Origin: Nageia nagi
Lineage: Eukaryota; Pinophyta
Direction: 5' to 3'
Assembly: GCA_050084985.1 (NCBI GenBank)
Contig: JBITNC010000001.1
Location: 69,812,001-69,876,000 of the forward strand
Length of the DNA: 64,000 nucleotides
Position numbers and translations under genes: made by a program. The notes under the pieces are model-generated. The model ran no database searches and was not told the DNA's origin. It was given only the letters and a program-made list of their open reading frames with translations. Of this stretch, positions 1-13,068 are shown in pieces; within the stretch, counting starts at the first letter, position 1; each line of letters begins with the position of its first letter.

Positions 1-1550
1 AAATCATGAGATTTGGATCTTATACATGATGGTAAAGTATCAATAGAAACACCAATCACACCATCTAATCAAAATTTTGAGATCTTCAAAAATCCTTTAC
101 CTAGTCACAATCAAAGTGTAGCCTCACATGAGAAGGATTACCATGAGGTGGGTCCTCCATCCTCCTATGGTACCTTTATCAATTGATCCATTGACATTGC
201 CTCATCATCCTTGACTTTGTCTTATGATTTTTTCTCTAGTGCTATCATATCTTTTCATCATATCATCATCAATTGCATTATGTTATCAATATTGTTTATG
301 ATCCTATCATATTAGGAGTCGATACTAAAGCTTACTCCTCTTTTGCAATCATCCAATAGTGTATATTATAGGGTAGGACATCAATAACTTATCTCCCATC
401 ACCATCATATCTTATCCCTATCATTATTTTTGATAGCATTAGTCTTGTCTCTTCTCTTGTATGACATGCATCCTTGTCACACTATTTTGTCATTGTGTCA
501 TCACCTTTATTTCATTTGTTTTGTACCCATTTTCCTCATATTTATCCTTATGTATCTTCCCCTTTATTAGTTTTATTTTCTTATGTTGTTCATAATTTTC
601 CCCTCATATTTATTCTTCTCCACTTTCATCAAGTGTGTCCTCTCATTTATCATCCCAATCATGTCATCATGGGCATATATCTTTGGGGTTCATTTGACTT
701 AACATCATTATCACTTCCCATGGACCTCATTCCCTAAGAGGAAATAATCATTTATCTGATGTAATTTATATCATTCCTTTGGGATTGATTATATATTGTT
801 ACTATCATGGTCTCCAAGGGAAACTAATTCTTATGGATCATGTGATAATGTATTAGAGATGGATGAATCTCTTTACTCACTCTACCATCATTAGTAAATC
901 ATTGAGCAATCATCATTATATCCTTTTATATTTTATTCTCAACACTCATAATTTCTTTTATCTTTTATCTTGATCATATCCATAATAAGAAAATCATTTA
1001 TTATCATAATCATGCCTTTAATATTTATCAATCATCTCTTTGATCTTATCATATTATATCTTTGAGCTTTGGTATCATTATCGATCAACATCTATTTTAT
1101 TGATGATACCTTCATTCTCTCACCAATATCACATTGACATGTTATTATGTTGGTATTAGGTCATATTTCATGACCTTATATTTATCACTTTTGATCATGG
1201 ATATCTTCTCTTACTTTCTATTTAGCATGGGGAAAGATTCTTATCACTAGGCTTATCATTCTTTTGCTTTCCATTGAGAATGGAGAAAGACCTTGTCAAC
1301 ATATTTCTCTTGCTTTCCATTGAGCATGGTACAAGATATTATTATTAGAAATTTTGCTTTGCATTAAGTATGGGGTAGGATCCTATCATCTTCCTTGCTT
1401 TCCATTGAGCATGGGGAAAAATTATCTTTTGGGTATCTTTATCTTATCTATTTAGGCATCATATGCTTGCATGCTATGGTCCAACACTTGGTAGGTTTGT
1501 GATACTATGCTTGATCACTTCACCCTTTGAATACTAAGGTAAATTAGAAT
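1..1550. repeat. AT-rich old repeat DNA, no gene
   Basis: No open frame here resembles a known protein; the 87-residue frame at 474-737 is low-complexity and hydrophobic from TCAT-rich DNA. The stretch is rich in ATCAT and TTATC words, and from about 1215 to 1425 it holds degenerate copies of a unit around GCTTTCCATTGAGCATGGGG. The same unit reappears at 21050-21700, so this stretch and 20996 onward are the two sides of one sequence split by the large element between them. Confidence 0.6.
1215..1425. repeat. Degenerate short repeat cluster, left part
   Basis: About five imperfect copies of a 40-50 bp unit with core GCTTTCCATTGAGCATGGGG followed by AAGATCTTATC-like DNA occur near 1220, 1268, 1312, 1355 and 1393. 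Six more copies lie at 21050-21700. The cluster is continuous once the intervening element is removed. Origin unknown; it could be a subrepeat of an old LTR or a minisatellite. Confidence 0.6.
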
Positions 1551-1555
1551 CATAT
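1551..1555. repeat. Target-site duplication CATAT (left)
   Basis: CATAT immediately precedes the left LTR and is repeated at 20991-20995 immediately after the right LTR. It is a 5-bp duplication as expected for LTR retrotransposon integration. Confidence 0.85.
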
Positions 1556-3403
1556 TATTGATTAGTATAGTGTAACCTTAAAGGGTTTGGTTTGGTTATG
1601 TTCTCCACTACCTACAATAGGTAGGTTCTTTGAAAGAGCAGAATGTGGTGGGGATGTGCTTGTGATTCTACTCAATCTTTAGTTTACAGGTTGGTTCTTA
1701 TCTATATTTAAGGTCAAAAGTAATAGGAAATAAATGAAAGGATAAAGAGTTACAAGAAGAGATAAGTAAATAAAAGGAGCTAAAATAAGAAATATACAAC
1801 CCAGTCATTATAGCACAGGTAGCAATCCATGGCCAAGATCAAGAATAGCAAGCTATCTCGCACTTGGGGTCTTGCAATCATAATACACAACCATAATTTG
1901 AAGAAAAAATTTTCACACATAACATCCAAAAAAGCAATAAATAGCCACTTTTTTGCAAGAGGAAAAATCATTGTTTGTTTGTATTATCACATGTGAATAG
2001 ATCTTACAAATTTGGGCAAATTTGCTAGAATATTTGACCCTTTTGATCTCCAAAAGTTAACTATTTATACAAATTTCCTTCCTTCTTGGGTGGTTATGTT
2101 TCATTAATATAAATAATTGCTAGCATTGAATTAAATAATTAAAATAATGCTATTTACGTAAATACTACAACTATGTTATATTACACAGTGAATAAGTACC
2201 AATAGCATTACTCTCTAGGAATTTCCAATTTTTAAATAACCATGTCCATAGAGCCACAATCCTTCTAACATGTTATTGATTGCTCCTTATTTGACCCTAT
2301 ATTTTGATTAAATATAGCATTTGTAGCTATCTAAATAACTATTTATCTATAAATTGATGGATATGATTTGGTACTATGCTCTATCATCTACTATCTACTT
2401 CTCTGCAACCTTTATGATCTCTATTGTAGATGTTAGTAATCAGAGTAATGGTGGTTGGTAAATATTATGTAAACTTAAATCAATAAGAAAATCATTAAGA
2501 AACACCATTTTTATGTATAAATTGAGTTGGTTTGACACATTAATAGGGCCTCGAGGGTCAAACACTTAAGACAAAGTGGACCTGAGTGTTCCTTTACTCT
2601 TACCTTTGCTTGGCAAGTTCTATTTTTTCATTGAACTTTGTTGATGATCTAGCTCTTTTGAGACTCATTGATTTCAATCAAAAATTATGACATCATTCTT
2701 ATAGTTAGTGGGCTTTATTTGATTTCTTCATAAATCTTTAGCCATCATTGCTTATTCTAGGACCCTTTGATTTCAATCAAAAACTATGACATCATCACTC
2801 AAAATTGATGGAATTTGTTTGATGTCTTCATAAATCTTCACCTAACATTGATTGTTCTAAGATCCACTAATTTCAATCAAAAACTATGATATCATCACTT
2901 AGAATTGATGGATCTATTTGATGTCTTCATAAATCTTCATCCACCATTGCTTGTTTTGAGATATGTGGATTTCAATGAAAAACTATGACATCATCACTCA
3001 AAATTAGTGAGCTCTATTTTATGTCTTGGATCTAAATTCATACAACTCCTAGACACTTATGTTAACAATTCTCAAACACTCTAAGGGAATAAATATAAGT
3101 CTTGAACAATTGTACTTACAATTCTCAACACTTTAAGAGAAAGAAATGAGAAGAGGAGGAATTAACAAGAATGAAGGAATAAAAGAATTTACAACTTATA
3201 GAAACTTGTATTTACATCACTCTTGATCATTTAAGGGAAAGAAAATAACTTTTGAAGACTCTTATTTACATAAATTTTAGGTAGTCTAAGAAAATAACAT
3301 AACTCTCGAGCATTCTTATTTACATAACTCTCAAACATAAAGAATAAGAATAAAGAATAATTTTGAATTAGCTTGATTTAGAGTGTAATTCTAAAAGAAT
3401 ACA
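1556..3403 (-). repeat. 3' LTR of the Tat/Ogre-like element
   Basis: This 1.85-kb stretch matches 13078-13398 plus 19484-20990 along its whole length, for example in the segment around AACCTTAAAGGGTTTGGT and the final GTGTAATTCTAAAA. It ends in ACA at 3401-3403. The expected TG start has decayed to TA, as shown by alignment with the nested relative that begins TGTTGATTG. Inside lies a set of about four degenerate copies of a unit around TTTCAATCAAAAACTATGACATCAT (2670-2990). No clear polypurine tract is seen on the minus strand next to 3404. Confidence 0.85.
2660..3005. repeat. Internal LTR subrepeats
   Basis: Four imperfect tandem copies of an approximately 95-bp unit, each with ATTTCAATCAAAAACTATGACATCATCACT and then TTTGATGTCTTCATAAATCTTCA-like DNA. 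The same array is present in the other LTR at about 20255-20610, so it is an original LTR feature, perhaps a U3 subrepeat. Confidence 0.75.
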
Positions 3404-3849
3404 ATCTTTTGGTGGCTCTTTAGGGTCCCTTCCTATTGAAGAATGGAACCCTATACTTGTTACCTCCAGTAGCTTATCAGAGGTAGACTTAGTAGAGGTC
3501 TCAACTGCTAGAATAGCTCTACCTAGGAGGAATGATTGATTCTTTTTATTTAGATCACTAAGATCTTTATAGTCAATCTATGATAAGATAGGAAATGTCT
3601 TAATCTTCATTGTATCTACTCTAAACCCTATCAGAAACATTATCTAGCCTTCCAGTATGCAAAATCTTATAATTGCATCCTAATCTAGCTCATTTATTTG
3701 TGTAAGTTTGAGATTTGCTTCTCTAAAAAGGATTGTTCAAGAAATGAGTGGTATTGGCTACCATACTAGTAGCACTACCTTGTACATTTTATTCTTCCTA
3801 TAATTTAGGAACTTTCATCTCAATCAAAGAATTAACAAATTTGTTAATG

Positions 3850-6800
3850 AATCCTAGCTCTATTATGAGCTAATGCTTATTAATATCCATCTAGAACAAA
3901 TTTTAGAGTTCACAAATATGTCGAATCCTCCTTAGATATGATTATCTTGGTTTGAGAGAGATCATTGCTATGTAATTTTTAGTCAAGATCCTTAAATAGG
4001 CTTGTATTCTTTCTAAAACTATCCTAGGTGTATCCAAAGCTAGCTTATGGAGAGCATTTTGAATGTAGAACTCCTTGATTGCTTGTATTATTTCTTCTTC
4101 AACAGATGCAAGTGTGATAATGTTATCACTCTATCTTTGACTTGCTCCATCAAGAATTTTTAGAAATTCTTTATAACAATAATGAATTTATATTATCATT
4201 AGATAAAAATTTATTTGTTGCAATGATAGTTTGTACCTTGGCCTCAACTTGCTTGACCTTCTAAGCATCAATGACTATAGCTTGAGCTTTGGGATCTTGT
4301 ATTATTTAATTTGTAGCATCTAACTCAGCTTTTGTTGTTGTTATGATCTTATCAAATTTTGAATTTTATTTATCAATCTTTGTAATCAAGTATTTATTTT
4401 TATTATGCAACCTAGCTACTATTTTATCTTTAAAGAGTAGTCTTTCTTATACTAATCTATTTTCTTATTCAATTTTTCTATTTTAGTCTCCATTACTTGA
4501 AGACTTTTGTTGCTACAATTAAAGTATTTACTAGGAATCTTGAGTAGTAAAATGCTAGTGCACTCTACATATTTACATCAATTATAGTCATGGGAGTAAT
4601 ATCCAATTGTCCTTCTTTGAAAGGCATCTTAGCTATTTTAATATCTCCCATTTCTATTAATTTCCTCAAAATTTTTGACTGTTACTCAAGGAGCATAGGA
4701 TACTTATTAACAAAACTATCCCAGTCAATGGGCTATAGGATACTTATTAACAAAAGTGTAGAAAAAATTAATTTTATTTCCTTTTGTAAGGCTATAGGAA
4801 TCAAATAATAAGGAGTAGTAATTCCACCTAAAGTAGATATCCAACATGTTGGGTAGGTTGTGACTGTCAAGGAAGGTGTCAGGTCTTGAACTTCTATTTC
4901 TTGCTCTACCTCTTCCATGACCTTGTCTTCATCCTTAGCTTTATCCATTGGGCTAGAGTCTTTCTCTTTTCCATATTCATCATCATCATCATCTCTCAGT
5001 CCTCTCTAGGTGCAGTTGTTGTAGATCTACTAGCTCTAAGTATGCTTCCCCTACCTTATTGAGTTTAGGTTTGCTCCTTTTCTAGGGTTTTTCTTACATA
5101 TGGGCTCCTTATGTAGCACTAGTATCTACATCTTGGGGATCTTCTAACTCTTTTGTATCAAAAATATCTACCTCTTTTTCCACTACCTTAGAATTTCTTT
5201 TGTAGCCTTTGAAGGTGGAGGTATAGTTATTTGTGACTATGACCTTATTGTATGGTGTGGGGCTTTTTTACAAGCCTCTCTTCTTGCTCTAGTGTTAGTT
5301 ATTTTTGAGAAGGGTTTGATTTTTCCTTTTCTTTTTTGGAGAAGGCTTTCAACAAGAGGTGGTAGTGTCTAAGGGATGCTGCTCTCCCTTGTTTGAAAGC
5401 TCAACCATGTTGGATGGTTATCCTACATGTACTAGCCTTGCTCCTATAATAGATTTTCCTTGAAAATGAGGAGGAAGGGGTTTTCCCAACTCATGGAAAG
5501 GGATATTTGGCATATTTAGCCTTCCAATACTTATCATATTTGAATTCCTTAAATAATTCACTCTCTATGTGGTGAATTTTTATTGTATACTCAAATTTGA
5601 ATTTTGTAAAATAATGAATTTTATTGGGACCCCATCTAAGATTTGCTAACTGGGTGAGGACTCTTGGGTTGAGGAAAACATTTTGTTGCTTATTTTCCTA
5701 TTTTTTGTACTTATTTATCCCTTCAAGGGCCATCCAAGCCTTATTCAAGGGTATAACTCCTAAGTAGGGTACATTTCTACTTCTTATTTAATTTTATTTA
5801 CAAAATATTCTATATGAGGCCTACTCTCATGGATAAAAGTTGGACATTTTTTACTTGAACTTATTATTTGGCTCATTTCTCCTAAAGGGTCATACATCCA
5901 TAGAGCTTCCACCATATCTAATTTAAAATTTTGTACAATGAATTCAACTATACTATCTCTACATCCTATTTATAAAAGAGTAAATTTTTTAATAGAAGCT
6001 AGTATATCTACAATAGATTTAAAATTACCCTCAGACCCATATTTGATTTCTATGGTACAAATTTTCCTTTCCATTTTATTGAATAAATTTGAGGGGTTAC
6101 TTACTTAGGTAATAAAAAAGGTCTCTCAAAATACCCATACCTAACTATTATAATGTAATTTCTTAAGAAGTACTAGTCAGTAATTTTGTTTCCTCCTTAT
6201 AGCTCCCTCATTGTGCTTTTGCATAATCTATTGGGGATTTTTTTCGATCAAAATTTGTACTACTATTGCATAGAACTTGTCCATCAATTTGTAGTAAGAT
6301 CCATTGAAACCTACTCAAAACTAGCACCATTAGGTCAATTGGTACTAGTGTAGCATTGGAATTCATTAGCTAAATTGGTAGCCTTACCTCTATAAGTTTG
6401 TCAAGATTTTGATGGAAAAAGAGCCACCAAAGATATCAAGAGTGTTAAAGTCTAACTTTTCAATTTTGAACAAATACCTCTTTATTTTATTAGTAATGAT
6501 AGTTGGAATAATAATATGAGCTCTGTAAATTATAGCCATACTCATGGCTTCATCTACTTCAATTTGGATTTTTTTTTTCTAGATAATTATGAATGCTTGC
6601 AACACATCTCTATCCTTTTTTCTTTCAAATAGGGCTATCTAATAGCTTGGCAAGAGTTGGTCCTTCCTGCTATCTTGATATCTTCCACTAATCTAGCTCA
6701 TGATTTCATCTTGATTGACATAGAAGTCATTCTTCTCCTTTTTTAAATCAATTTGTTTCTTCACATGAAAATTCCACTCTATTAGAACAAAAAATGCTTA

Positions 6801-7000
6801 GATGATGGAATTAGAGAGTAATCCAATACTACTTCAAATTTTTGCTTTGATGCATCTCCTTCTTCTAGGTTCTTGAACATTCTATTGGTAACTCTTTTGG
6901 TGATGTCTATGTGCTAATGAATATAATAGCTCAAGGTAAGTAAATGACTCATAGGGTACATAATAAGCTAGGCCCTGGTCAATCATGACATCCCTTTTTG
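3850..7000 (-). pseudogene. 3' accessory reading frame of the Tat/Ogre-like element (unknown, coiled coil)
   Basis: Between integrase and the 3' LTR the minus strand shows protein-like sequence in shifting frames with many stops. Readable pieces include a charged N-terminal part (about 6560-6760, with motifs such as NDFYVNQDEIMS), a middle part (about 6270-6420, LVLSRFQWILLQIDGQVL), an acidic and lysine-rich part (4733-5350) and a lysine/glutamate/alanine-rich coiled-coil-like part (about 4150-4450, TTTKAELDAT). I do not recognise the family. Its position corresponds to that of env-like genes in other elements, but no signal peptide or membrane segment is evident. The nested relative also has a coiled-coil frame in this position. 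Boundaries are approximate. Confidence 0.5.
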
Positions 7001-7389
7001 ATTGAGAAGTGACTTTCCCTTATTGGTGACCTCAGGTATCTTGTGCTTAGGAGAATGCAAATGGGGTCAACTCTTCATATATCCATGTGATTGATCACCC
7101 CCATCTCAATCCAATTTATTGCTAGGGCATTCTCAAGATATTGTTCTTGCATGGTTATAAGGTTAACATTATTGATCTATTTTACTACAGAGGATGATTA
7201 ATAAGTTGCCATGATATCAACACCCTTCCTTGAACCTCTGGTTATTTGAAAATGGTAATCTAGGCTATGCAAGGTCCTACAAATTTTCTATCTCTTGATT
7301 CAATTTAGCTCTAAAATTAATAAGTTCTAAATGCTCTAGAAACTTGTGTGCTTGAAATTGGCTAAATGTTAAGCTAGAGGGTATGGGAG

Positions 7390-8010
7390 GAATTTTATTC
7401 ATCCAAGGTTGGTAAGATTTTTATTAATGGCAATTACTACTTAAGGATCTCAAGACCTAGGCATTGTATAGATTAAGCTGGCATAAGATGGATAAGTAGT
7501 TTCAAAGCATGCTCAACTTTATTTATGGTACTTGTGTGATGGTTTGTAAAATATGATAAAATTTTCCTTAAATGCTACTTTATTTAGTTGATAGCTGAGC
7601 AGTACATTGATATTAACTCTTGATAAAGCTGAATTAAAGTTGATCATTAACGACTACCTACTTTTTAAGAACTATGTGTAGGAGATGTACAAGTCCTTTT
7701 TTTTTACTAGAAAACTATTTATAATATACATTACTTTACAAGTACTACAAGCTCACCTTATCACCCTGTAATGTTTCAAATAGATCTCATTGAAGTCCAT
7801 ACCTTATTATGGAAAGGGTTCTTTGACTACCATAGTTTTGAGAAGCATTGCAACTTATCTTCTCTTTCCAAATCTATTACATTTTTCACATTCTTAGGCA
7901 ATCATGAATGAATTTTGAAATATAGTGGGTAAATAATATTTAGCTTGTAATACTTTGTTGCTGTAGTTGGTCCACTATAATGCCCACTAGAGAATTCATA
8001 ATGAAATTCA
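7390..8010 (-). pseudogene. Integrase remnant of the Tat/Ogre-like element
   Basis: The minus strand at about 7760-7920 reads CEKCNRFGK, then an EPFP motif and GMDFNEIYL in one frame. This matches the end of the integrase zinc-binding region and the start of the catalytic core (the first Asp is in MDF). Several stops interrupt it, and the rest of the core toward 7400 is only faintly readable. Integrase would insert the element cDNA. It lies downstream of RT-RNase H as expected for Ty3/gypsy order. Confidence 0.6.
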
Positions 8011-8289
8011 TGTAATATTCTATGAGATTCATCTTAAGTTACACATCTTAGTAGGGTTTGATAAAATTTTTTCTATATAGATGGTCATCTATCATGATAA
8101 ACTTGAGGGCATGCAACTTGAATCTCCTTCTTTGAAATCTATCCAAAGCTTCAGAGAACTTGCTAGTTTAGAAATAAAACATGATTTATTTAATCCAATC
8201 ACTTTCTTGATTAAGTTGCCATTCATTCTCCATAAAAGTGATCATATGTGAAGCTTTAGCTATATTTTCATAGAGAGCTCTACCTTTGA

Positions 8290-8735
8290 TCAGCTTGGTT
8301 GGCTTAATTTCTATATCATATTTCATTATTTTTAGTAATCCAACCAACCTTTCCTTCACCTAGATCTCCTTGTATAATGTAATTTTTTACATCTGGATGG
8401 ATAATAAATATAAGGATTCTATTATAGAAGATATAATGCTTGAATTTTTTAAGCCCTTTCATTATAGAAAACACTTTTTTTTAATAAATGAGTACCTTTA
8501 CTAGTATTGATGTAGTGTTTGACTATGAAAGGCAATCAGATGTTCTTCATTGTTATCATCCTTTTGTGCTAGAATTGCAACCATGCTCCTATCTACTCCA
8601 TGTGCATACATGATGAAATATTTTGCCATATCAATATTTTTAAGCACTGGGACATTTGTTATAACCTTTTTTATTTCTTTGAAGGCTAATTTTCTTCATA
8701 TGACAAAGAAAATACAACATCTTTCTTTAGCATTG
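8290..8735 (-). pseudogene. RNase H remnant (RT-linked) of the Tat/Ogre-like element
   Basis: Directly after RT on the minus strand, the frame reads VPVLKNIDMAKYFIMYAHGV, then SMVAILAQKDDNNEEHLIAF. This resembles the Ty3 RNase H start, where a DAS motif and VLxQ are usual; here the first catalytic Asp appears replaced in the YAHG context. Stops follow in the second half. The protein would degrade RNA in RNA:DNA hybrids during reverse transcription. Confidence 0.65.
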
Positions 8736-9345
8736 AAGTGATTGGGGATACAATCTCATGAATTTTATAACAAAATTGATTTGACCAAAGAATAATTGCA
8801 AGGCCTTCTTGTTGGAGGGAAGTGGCAATGCTTGTATAGCTTTTACTATGTCTAGATCGATTATTAGTCCCTTTTTTGAGATAATGTGGACAAGTAACTT
8901 TCCTTGGTTGACCATAAAAATTGATTTTTTAAGATTAATTAAAATGCCAAATTTCATGCATCTTTCAAAGACCTATATTAGATGTTCTAGGTGATCATTT
9001 CTATTCTAGAGAAGACTATAATATCATCTAGATAGATTAGTATAATATTATTTATTAGTTCACCAAATGGATGATCCATGGCTCTTTGAAATGTAGCTCC
9101 TACATTAGAAAGACCAAATGGCATTTTTTGAAAAGCAAATGTCCTCCATTTAGTTGTAAATGCAATTTTGAAGTGATCTTCATCTTTCATGCAAATCTAG
9201 TTAAATCTTGAGTAACCATCAATCATTAAAAAATAGCAAGCTCTGGCCACTATATGCAAGATCTACTCCATAGGAGGGAGAGGATAATTATCTTTAAAAG
9301 ACACTTTATTTAAATTTTTGAAATCAACATAGAGTTTGATTTCTT
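8727..9345 (-). pseudogene. Reverse transcriptase of the Tat/Ogre-like element, broken
   Basis: Read right to left: a segment with NYPLPPMEQIL (near 9290) and MIDGYSRFN, then KDEDHFKIAFTT, PFGLSNVGATFQRAM and the catalytic YLDDIIVFS box (8987-9190), then the thumb and connection with LPLPSNKKALQLFFGQINF (8727-8957). These are the standard Ty3/gypsy RT blocks in order, with both Asp of the YLDD box kept. Stops at about 9196 and near 8980 break it. It copies element RNA into cDNA; upstream on the minus strand lies the archaeal-type RNase H. Confidence 0.88.
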
Positions 9346-10072
9346 CACTTTTCTTCGTAACAAAAACTAGATTTGCAACCTAAGAAGAATGCTTGATAGG
9401 ATAAATAATTTTGAATCAAGAAGCTTGATTAACTTTTATTTCATAACTTTCTCTATTTATGGGTTGACTAGTCTTTATTTTTGTTTGTATGGTTTGACAT
9501 TTGGTTCAAGCTCAATTATGTATTGAATGGCATTCTTGTCATATATTTTAAGATCATCATAAGTCTCGTAATTACTTGAAAAAACTTATAATTAATTTGA
9601 GACATAATAACCTTTTCTATATCAAAACACTTTGAACCAACTTTTATATAGTTCTTGGGTTCTACTTCTAGCTCAACATAATTCTCCTCTTTGATGGCCA
9701 TAAAATTAACTTTTTGGATATATTTTGAATTAAATAGTCTTTCAAAAGAGAGCAATCCTTTCGGTATAACATAGTTTCTAAGTTGAATAACATCTAATTC
9801 TTAAAAATAATCAGGCATTTCCTAAATACCAAAAGTGTGAGCCACTAATTTATCCATGAGAAAGTTCATAATATGCTCATAAAAGTTGAATACTTGCTAG
9901 AAGTTTGCAACATTAGTACTAAAGGCCTACACTAAACTTTCACTCTAAGAGCTCCTCTTTTATAATGAGCAAGATTATAACATGCCCCTCTTCTAGCAAG
10001 TGCATTAGCTATTTGGTTGTTCCTTCTAGGAATACATATAAAATTAATAGCCAAGAATGAATCTAATAAATC

Positions 10073-10375
10073 TCACACTCTATTCTTGTAGTTCTTTAGA
10101 TAATGATGTTTTGCACTAATATGATTTTTGACCTGCTTAATGATTAGTTTTGAATCACCATGGACAATCAGGCATCTGATGCCTATACTAATTGCTTTAG
10201 ATAACTCTAAATAAAGGGCTTCATACTCAACAACATTATTTGTACAAGTACATGTGAATAAAAAGGAGAATATTTTGGTATTTCCCTTATGAGATTTGAA
10301 CACCACTCTAGCTCCACATCCATGTCTATATCAGGATCCATCAAAATACATTATCCATATCTTATGTTCTTTATT
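10073..10375 (-). pseudogene. Archaeal-type RNase H (aRNH, RVT_3-like) domain
   Basis: The minus-strand frame reads WIMYFDGS, then CTCTNNVVEYEALYLELSKA and CLIVHGDSKLIIKQVKNH. This is the pattern of the second, archaeal-like RNase H of Tat elements, with the catalytic Asp (FDGS), Glu (EYEAL) and Asp (GDSKL) still present. One stop lies just after FDGS. It sits between protease and RT, whereas the commonly described Tat order puts this domain after RT-RNase H. Assignment is by motif only. Confidence 0.8.
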
Positions 10376-10612
10376 AGCAATGATTGAGATTGGTTGAGTT
10401 TTCTCATATAAATAATAATTTCCCATGCTAGCATCTATGACCTAATAATTTAGATCATTTATTGAAAGAACTTCAATTGTTAGTAGTGATTCCATCAGTC
10501 TGTTACTTTCAAATACTTACATTAGTTATGGATCATTCATATAGTTTTATTCAATGATCCTTTTGAAATGGATAGTTTTGGTGCCTTCATTCAAAATTTT
10601 TACCTATTTATG

Positions 10613-11008
10613 TTAGAAAGGAAGAACAATGTGACTATAGTCTAAATCTAGGTATCCTTCCAATTTAACAGTAAATTCTCTAGAAAGATATTTTTCAAAT
10701 AAAGGTGGAAGATCAACTATAATAATATCTTCGACAACATGAACATCAGGGAAAGCATTCAAAGTTATTTGAACTCCTTTGACACTACCAACTACATCTA
10801 ATAAAGAAGAATCTAATTGTATAAAACCATAAATACATATTGTAATATATAGCTTCATTTTATTTGCAATAAATTTAGGGATCATGCTTATTGTAGCTTC
10901 GATATCAATCATACAATTGTTCACTACCCAACCTTCTAGTCCCAGAGATAAATAGAAAGGTGGGGATCTTCTTATACCTATTGGATCTGGAGGGACATAT
11001 TTATACAT
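10613..11008 (-). pseudogene. Aspartic protease region of the Tat/Ogre-like element
   Basis: A 131-residue open frame on the minus strand. Residues about 30-50 read GWVVNNCMIDIEATISMIPK, matching the retroelement protease start where IDSGAxxSxMP is usual; the active-site DSG/DTG is decayed to DIE. A hydrophobic beta-rich stretch follows (residues 55-110). The protease would cleave the Gag-Pol polyprotein. It lies between gag on its right and the archaeal-type RNase H on its left. Confidence 0.6.
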
Positions 11009-11599
11009 TACATATACAATATTATCTTCATTTAACCTTTTTTATTATTTCTTAACTTCAAAGCTTTTTATAAAAGATCTAATTAACTTGGTATCTTTAA
11101 TACATCTAACATAGTTATCCTATAAGGATTTTTCTTTAATTCTTTCATAATATTGTATGGAGAATATGAGAGAACTTACTTAATTTCACTTGTTAATGTG
11201 TTCTAAAATGTTGATTAGCCTTTTATTTATGACAATTAGTAATGAAAGGATATCTTAATGTATTGGATCTCTCCTTCTTCAGGACTTCTTATCTAGTTGC
11301 AGCGAGGTTTATTTCAACTAGGATATTAGTGCCTATATTTGATGGAATAGTACCTAGATTTAATGGAACTTGATGTTGTTGGTTCTAAGGTTGAGCTAAG
11401 GGAGCCTTATCTTTTTTATGTTCAAGATGTACTTGAGTGGATGCTCGATATTTTTTAATGGCTTGAGGTTGCTATGGAACTATTGAAGGAGTTGCTCTAG
11501 TTTGAACATAATTTGCTTATTCTCTAACATATCTTGGAAGCCAAAAGTTCATCATTATGAGATCAATAGTAGGATCTAATGTAGGTTCCACCATCTATT

Positions 11600-12790
11600 T
11601 AGAATGTAAGTTCAAGTACTAATGTTGATACACTACACATGAATCTAAAAAATGAGGAGCTAAACATGATGGACACCATTTCGTAATGCTCGAAGCAACA
11701 CTATCTATAGAACTAGTCATAATAGCATTTTTAATTATTTTAAGAAGATTTGTCTATTCTAGCTGGTTGACCTTAGGTTGGAATCTTGGTTGATATTAAT
11801 TATCATATCTTCTATAATTAAAAATATGATTCTATCTTTCTTACAGAGTGAGCTTATTGGTTAGATTCCTAATAGTTATCTCTGACTGCCTTATTCTTTA
11901 CTCTTCTTAAGATTTAGGTTCAGCACCAGTACTTATGGATGTAAAAGTAGGTAATGCTAGCAACTAATTTTGGAAAATAGGTTTGGGAGGAGGTGGTAAG
12001 GCCAAAAATCTAGGGTGATCTATTTGTAGAGCCTATTTAGGAGGCAAATTTGAAAATAAAGGCATGATTGTTCTAGGATGCATTTTACTAGAGGACACCA
12101 AGGTATGTTCTTCAATTTTTGATATTTGGTAAATGTGTGGGAATGTATATTTTGATATAATAATAAGCATATTGAGGTTAGAAAGGAAATATTTCCTATA
12201 ATACATTAGATATTATGCATTTGTTGGTCTAATCCTTACTGGTATGGATTTCTAGGTTCTTTCAAATCTGATATTGAAATCATTAAGGGATTTATGAAGA
12301 TATCTTTTGATACATGCTATAAGGCTAAATAACATGATATCATCACCATATATAGAAAATATTTTAATTAAATCTTGACATAACTCTTCCCATGAATTTA
12401 TAGATTCATAACTCTCCCCATAAATTTATAGATTGGGGGGTAAGAGTTTTGAACCACTTGATTGCTTTACCTTCAAAAGAGTATGATAGTAACCTAGTCA
12501 TTATAGTTTCATCAATAATATCAAAGCTTAAAGCCAACAAATATACATCTTGATAATGTTCATATGGCATATTTTCAAATCCATCATACTTAGGTAAAAT
12601 GTTGAATGCTACTTGAGGTATAGGAGGGGAATTTGTAGCAACAATCAAAGGATAACTATTATTCTAGATAGGAAAATCTACTAGTTGAGCCATACTTAGA
12701 GAATGGGCAGGATATGAAGGATTTTTAGGGATTGATTCAAATACAATTGATAGTGTGATTGCCCTTAAGGGTACCAAAGGAGATACAACC
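11600..12790 (-). pseudogene. Gag of the Tat/Ogre-like element, broken
   Basis: The clearest part is an 80-residue minus-strand frame at 12406-12648 with NILPKYDGFENMPYEHYQDV and RLLSYSFEGKAIKWFKTLTP, the capsid region of retrotransposon gag. It lines up with the gag of the nested element (YEHCVDVAGLA and RLLAQSFKGKVLDWYRGLS). Further left, near 11640-11700, a zinc-knuckle-like CPSCLAPHFLDSC is readable. Multiple stops separate the parts. Gag forms the virus-like particle in the cytoplasm. Confidence 0.75.
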
Positions 12791-13039
12791 CAATAAATCT
12801 TTCACCTAGTCCTCCTATGAAGAACTAACAACTCTTGAAATCTAGGCTATCTAAGGGAATTTTTGGCACTACTTCTAGTTAGTCTGCATTCTAGAGGTGC
12901 TAAGGTTCAAAACATTAATTAGTTAATAGTAGAGTCACCAATAAGGTTAAAGAACCTTATAATCTTGAAGGAGTTAACTGATAGTCCATTAAATGAGGCT
13001 ATTAGGCCTAACTATGCTTGCTAAATATGGAATTTAGCT

Positions 13040-13068
13040 TATGTCTCACTAGGCATGCTAAAAATGGA
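13040..13068 (-). other. Primer-binding-site region of the Tat/Ogre-like element
   Basis: Just left of the right LTR, the minus strand reads TTTTTAGCATGCCTAGTGAG, which aligns with TTTTTGGCACGCCCGGTGGG at the same place in the nested element and differs only by transitions. The primer tRNA is not assigned. Confidence 0.6.

Noticed and set aside
474-737. 87-residue hydrophobic frame
   Set aside because: Low-complexity translation of TCAT/TTTC-rich DNA; no start context or motif.
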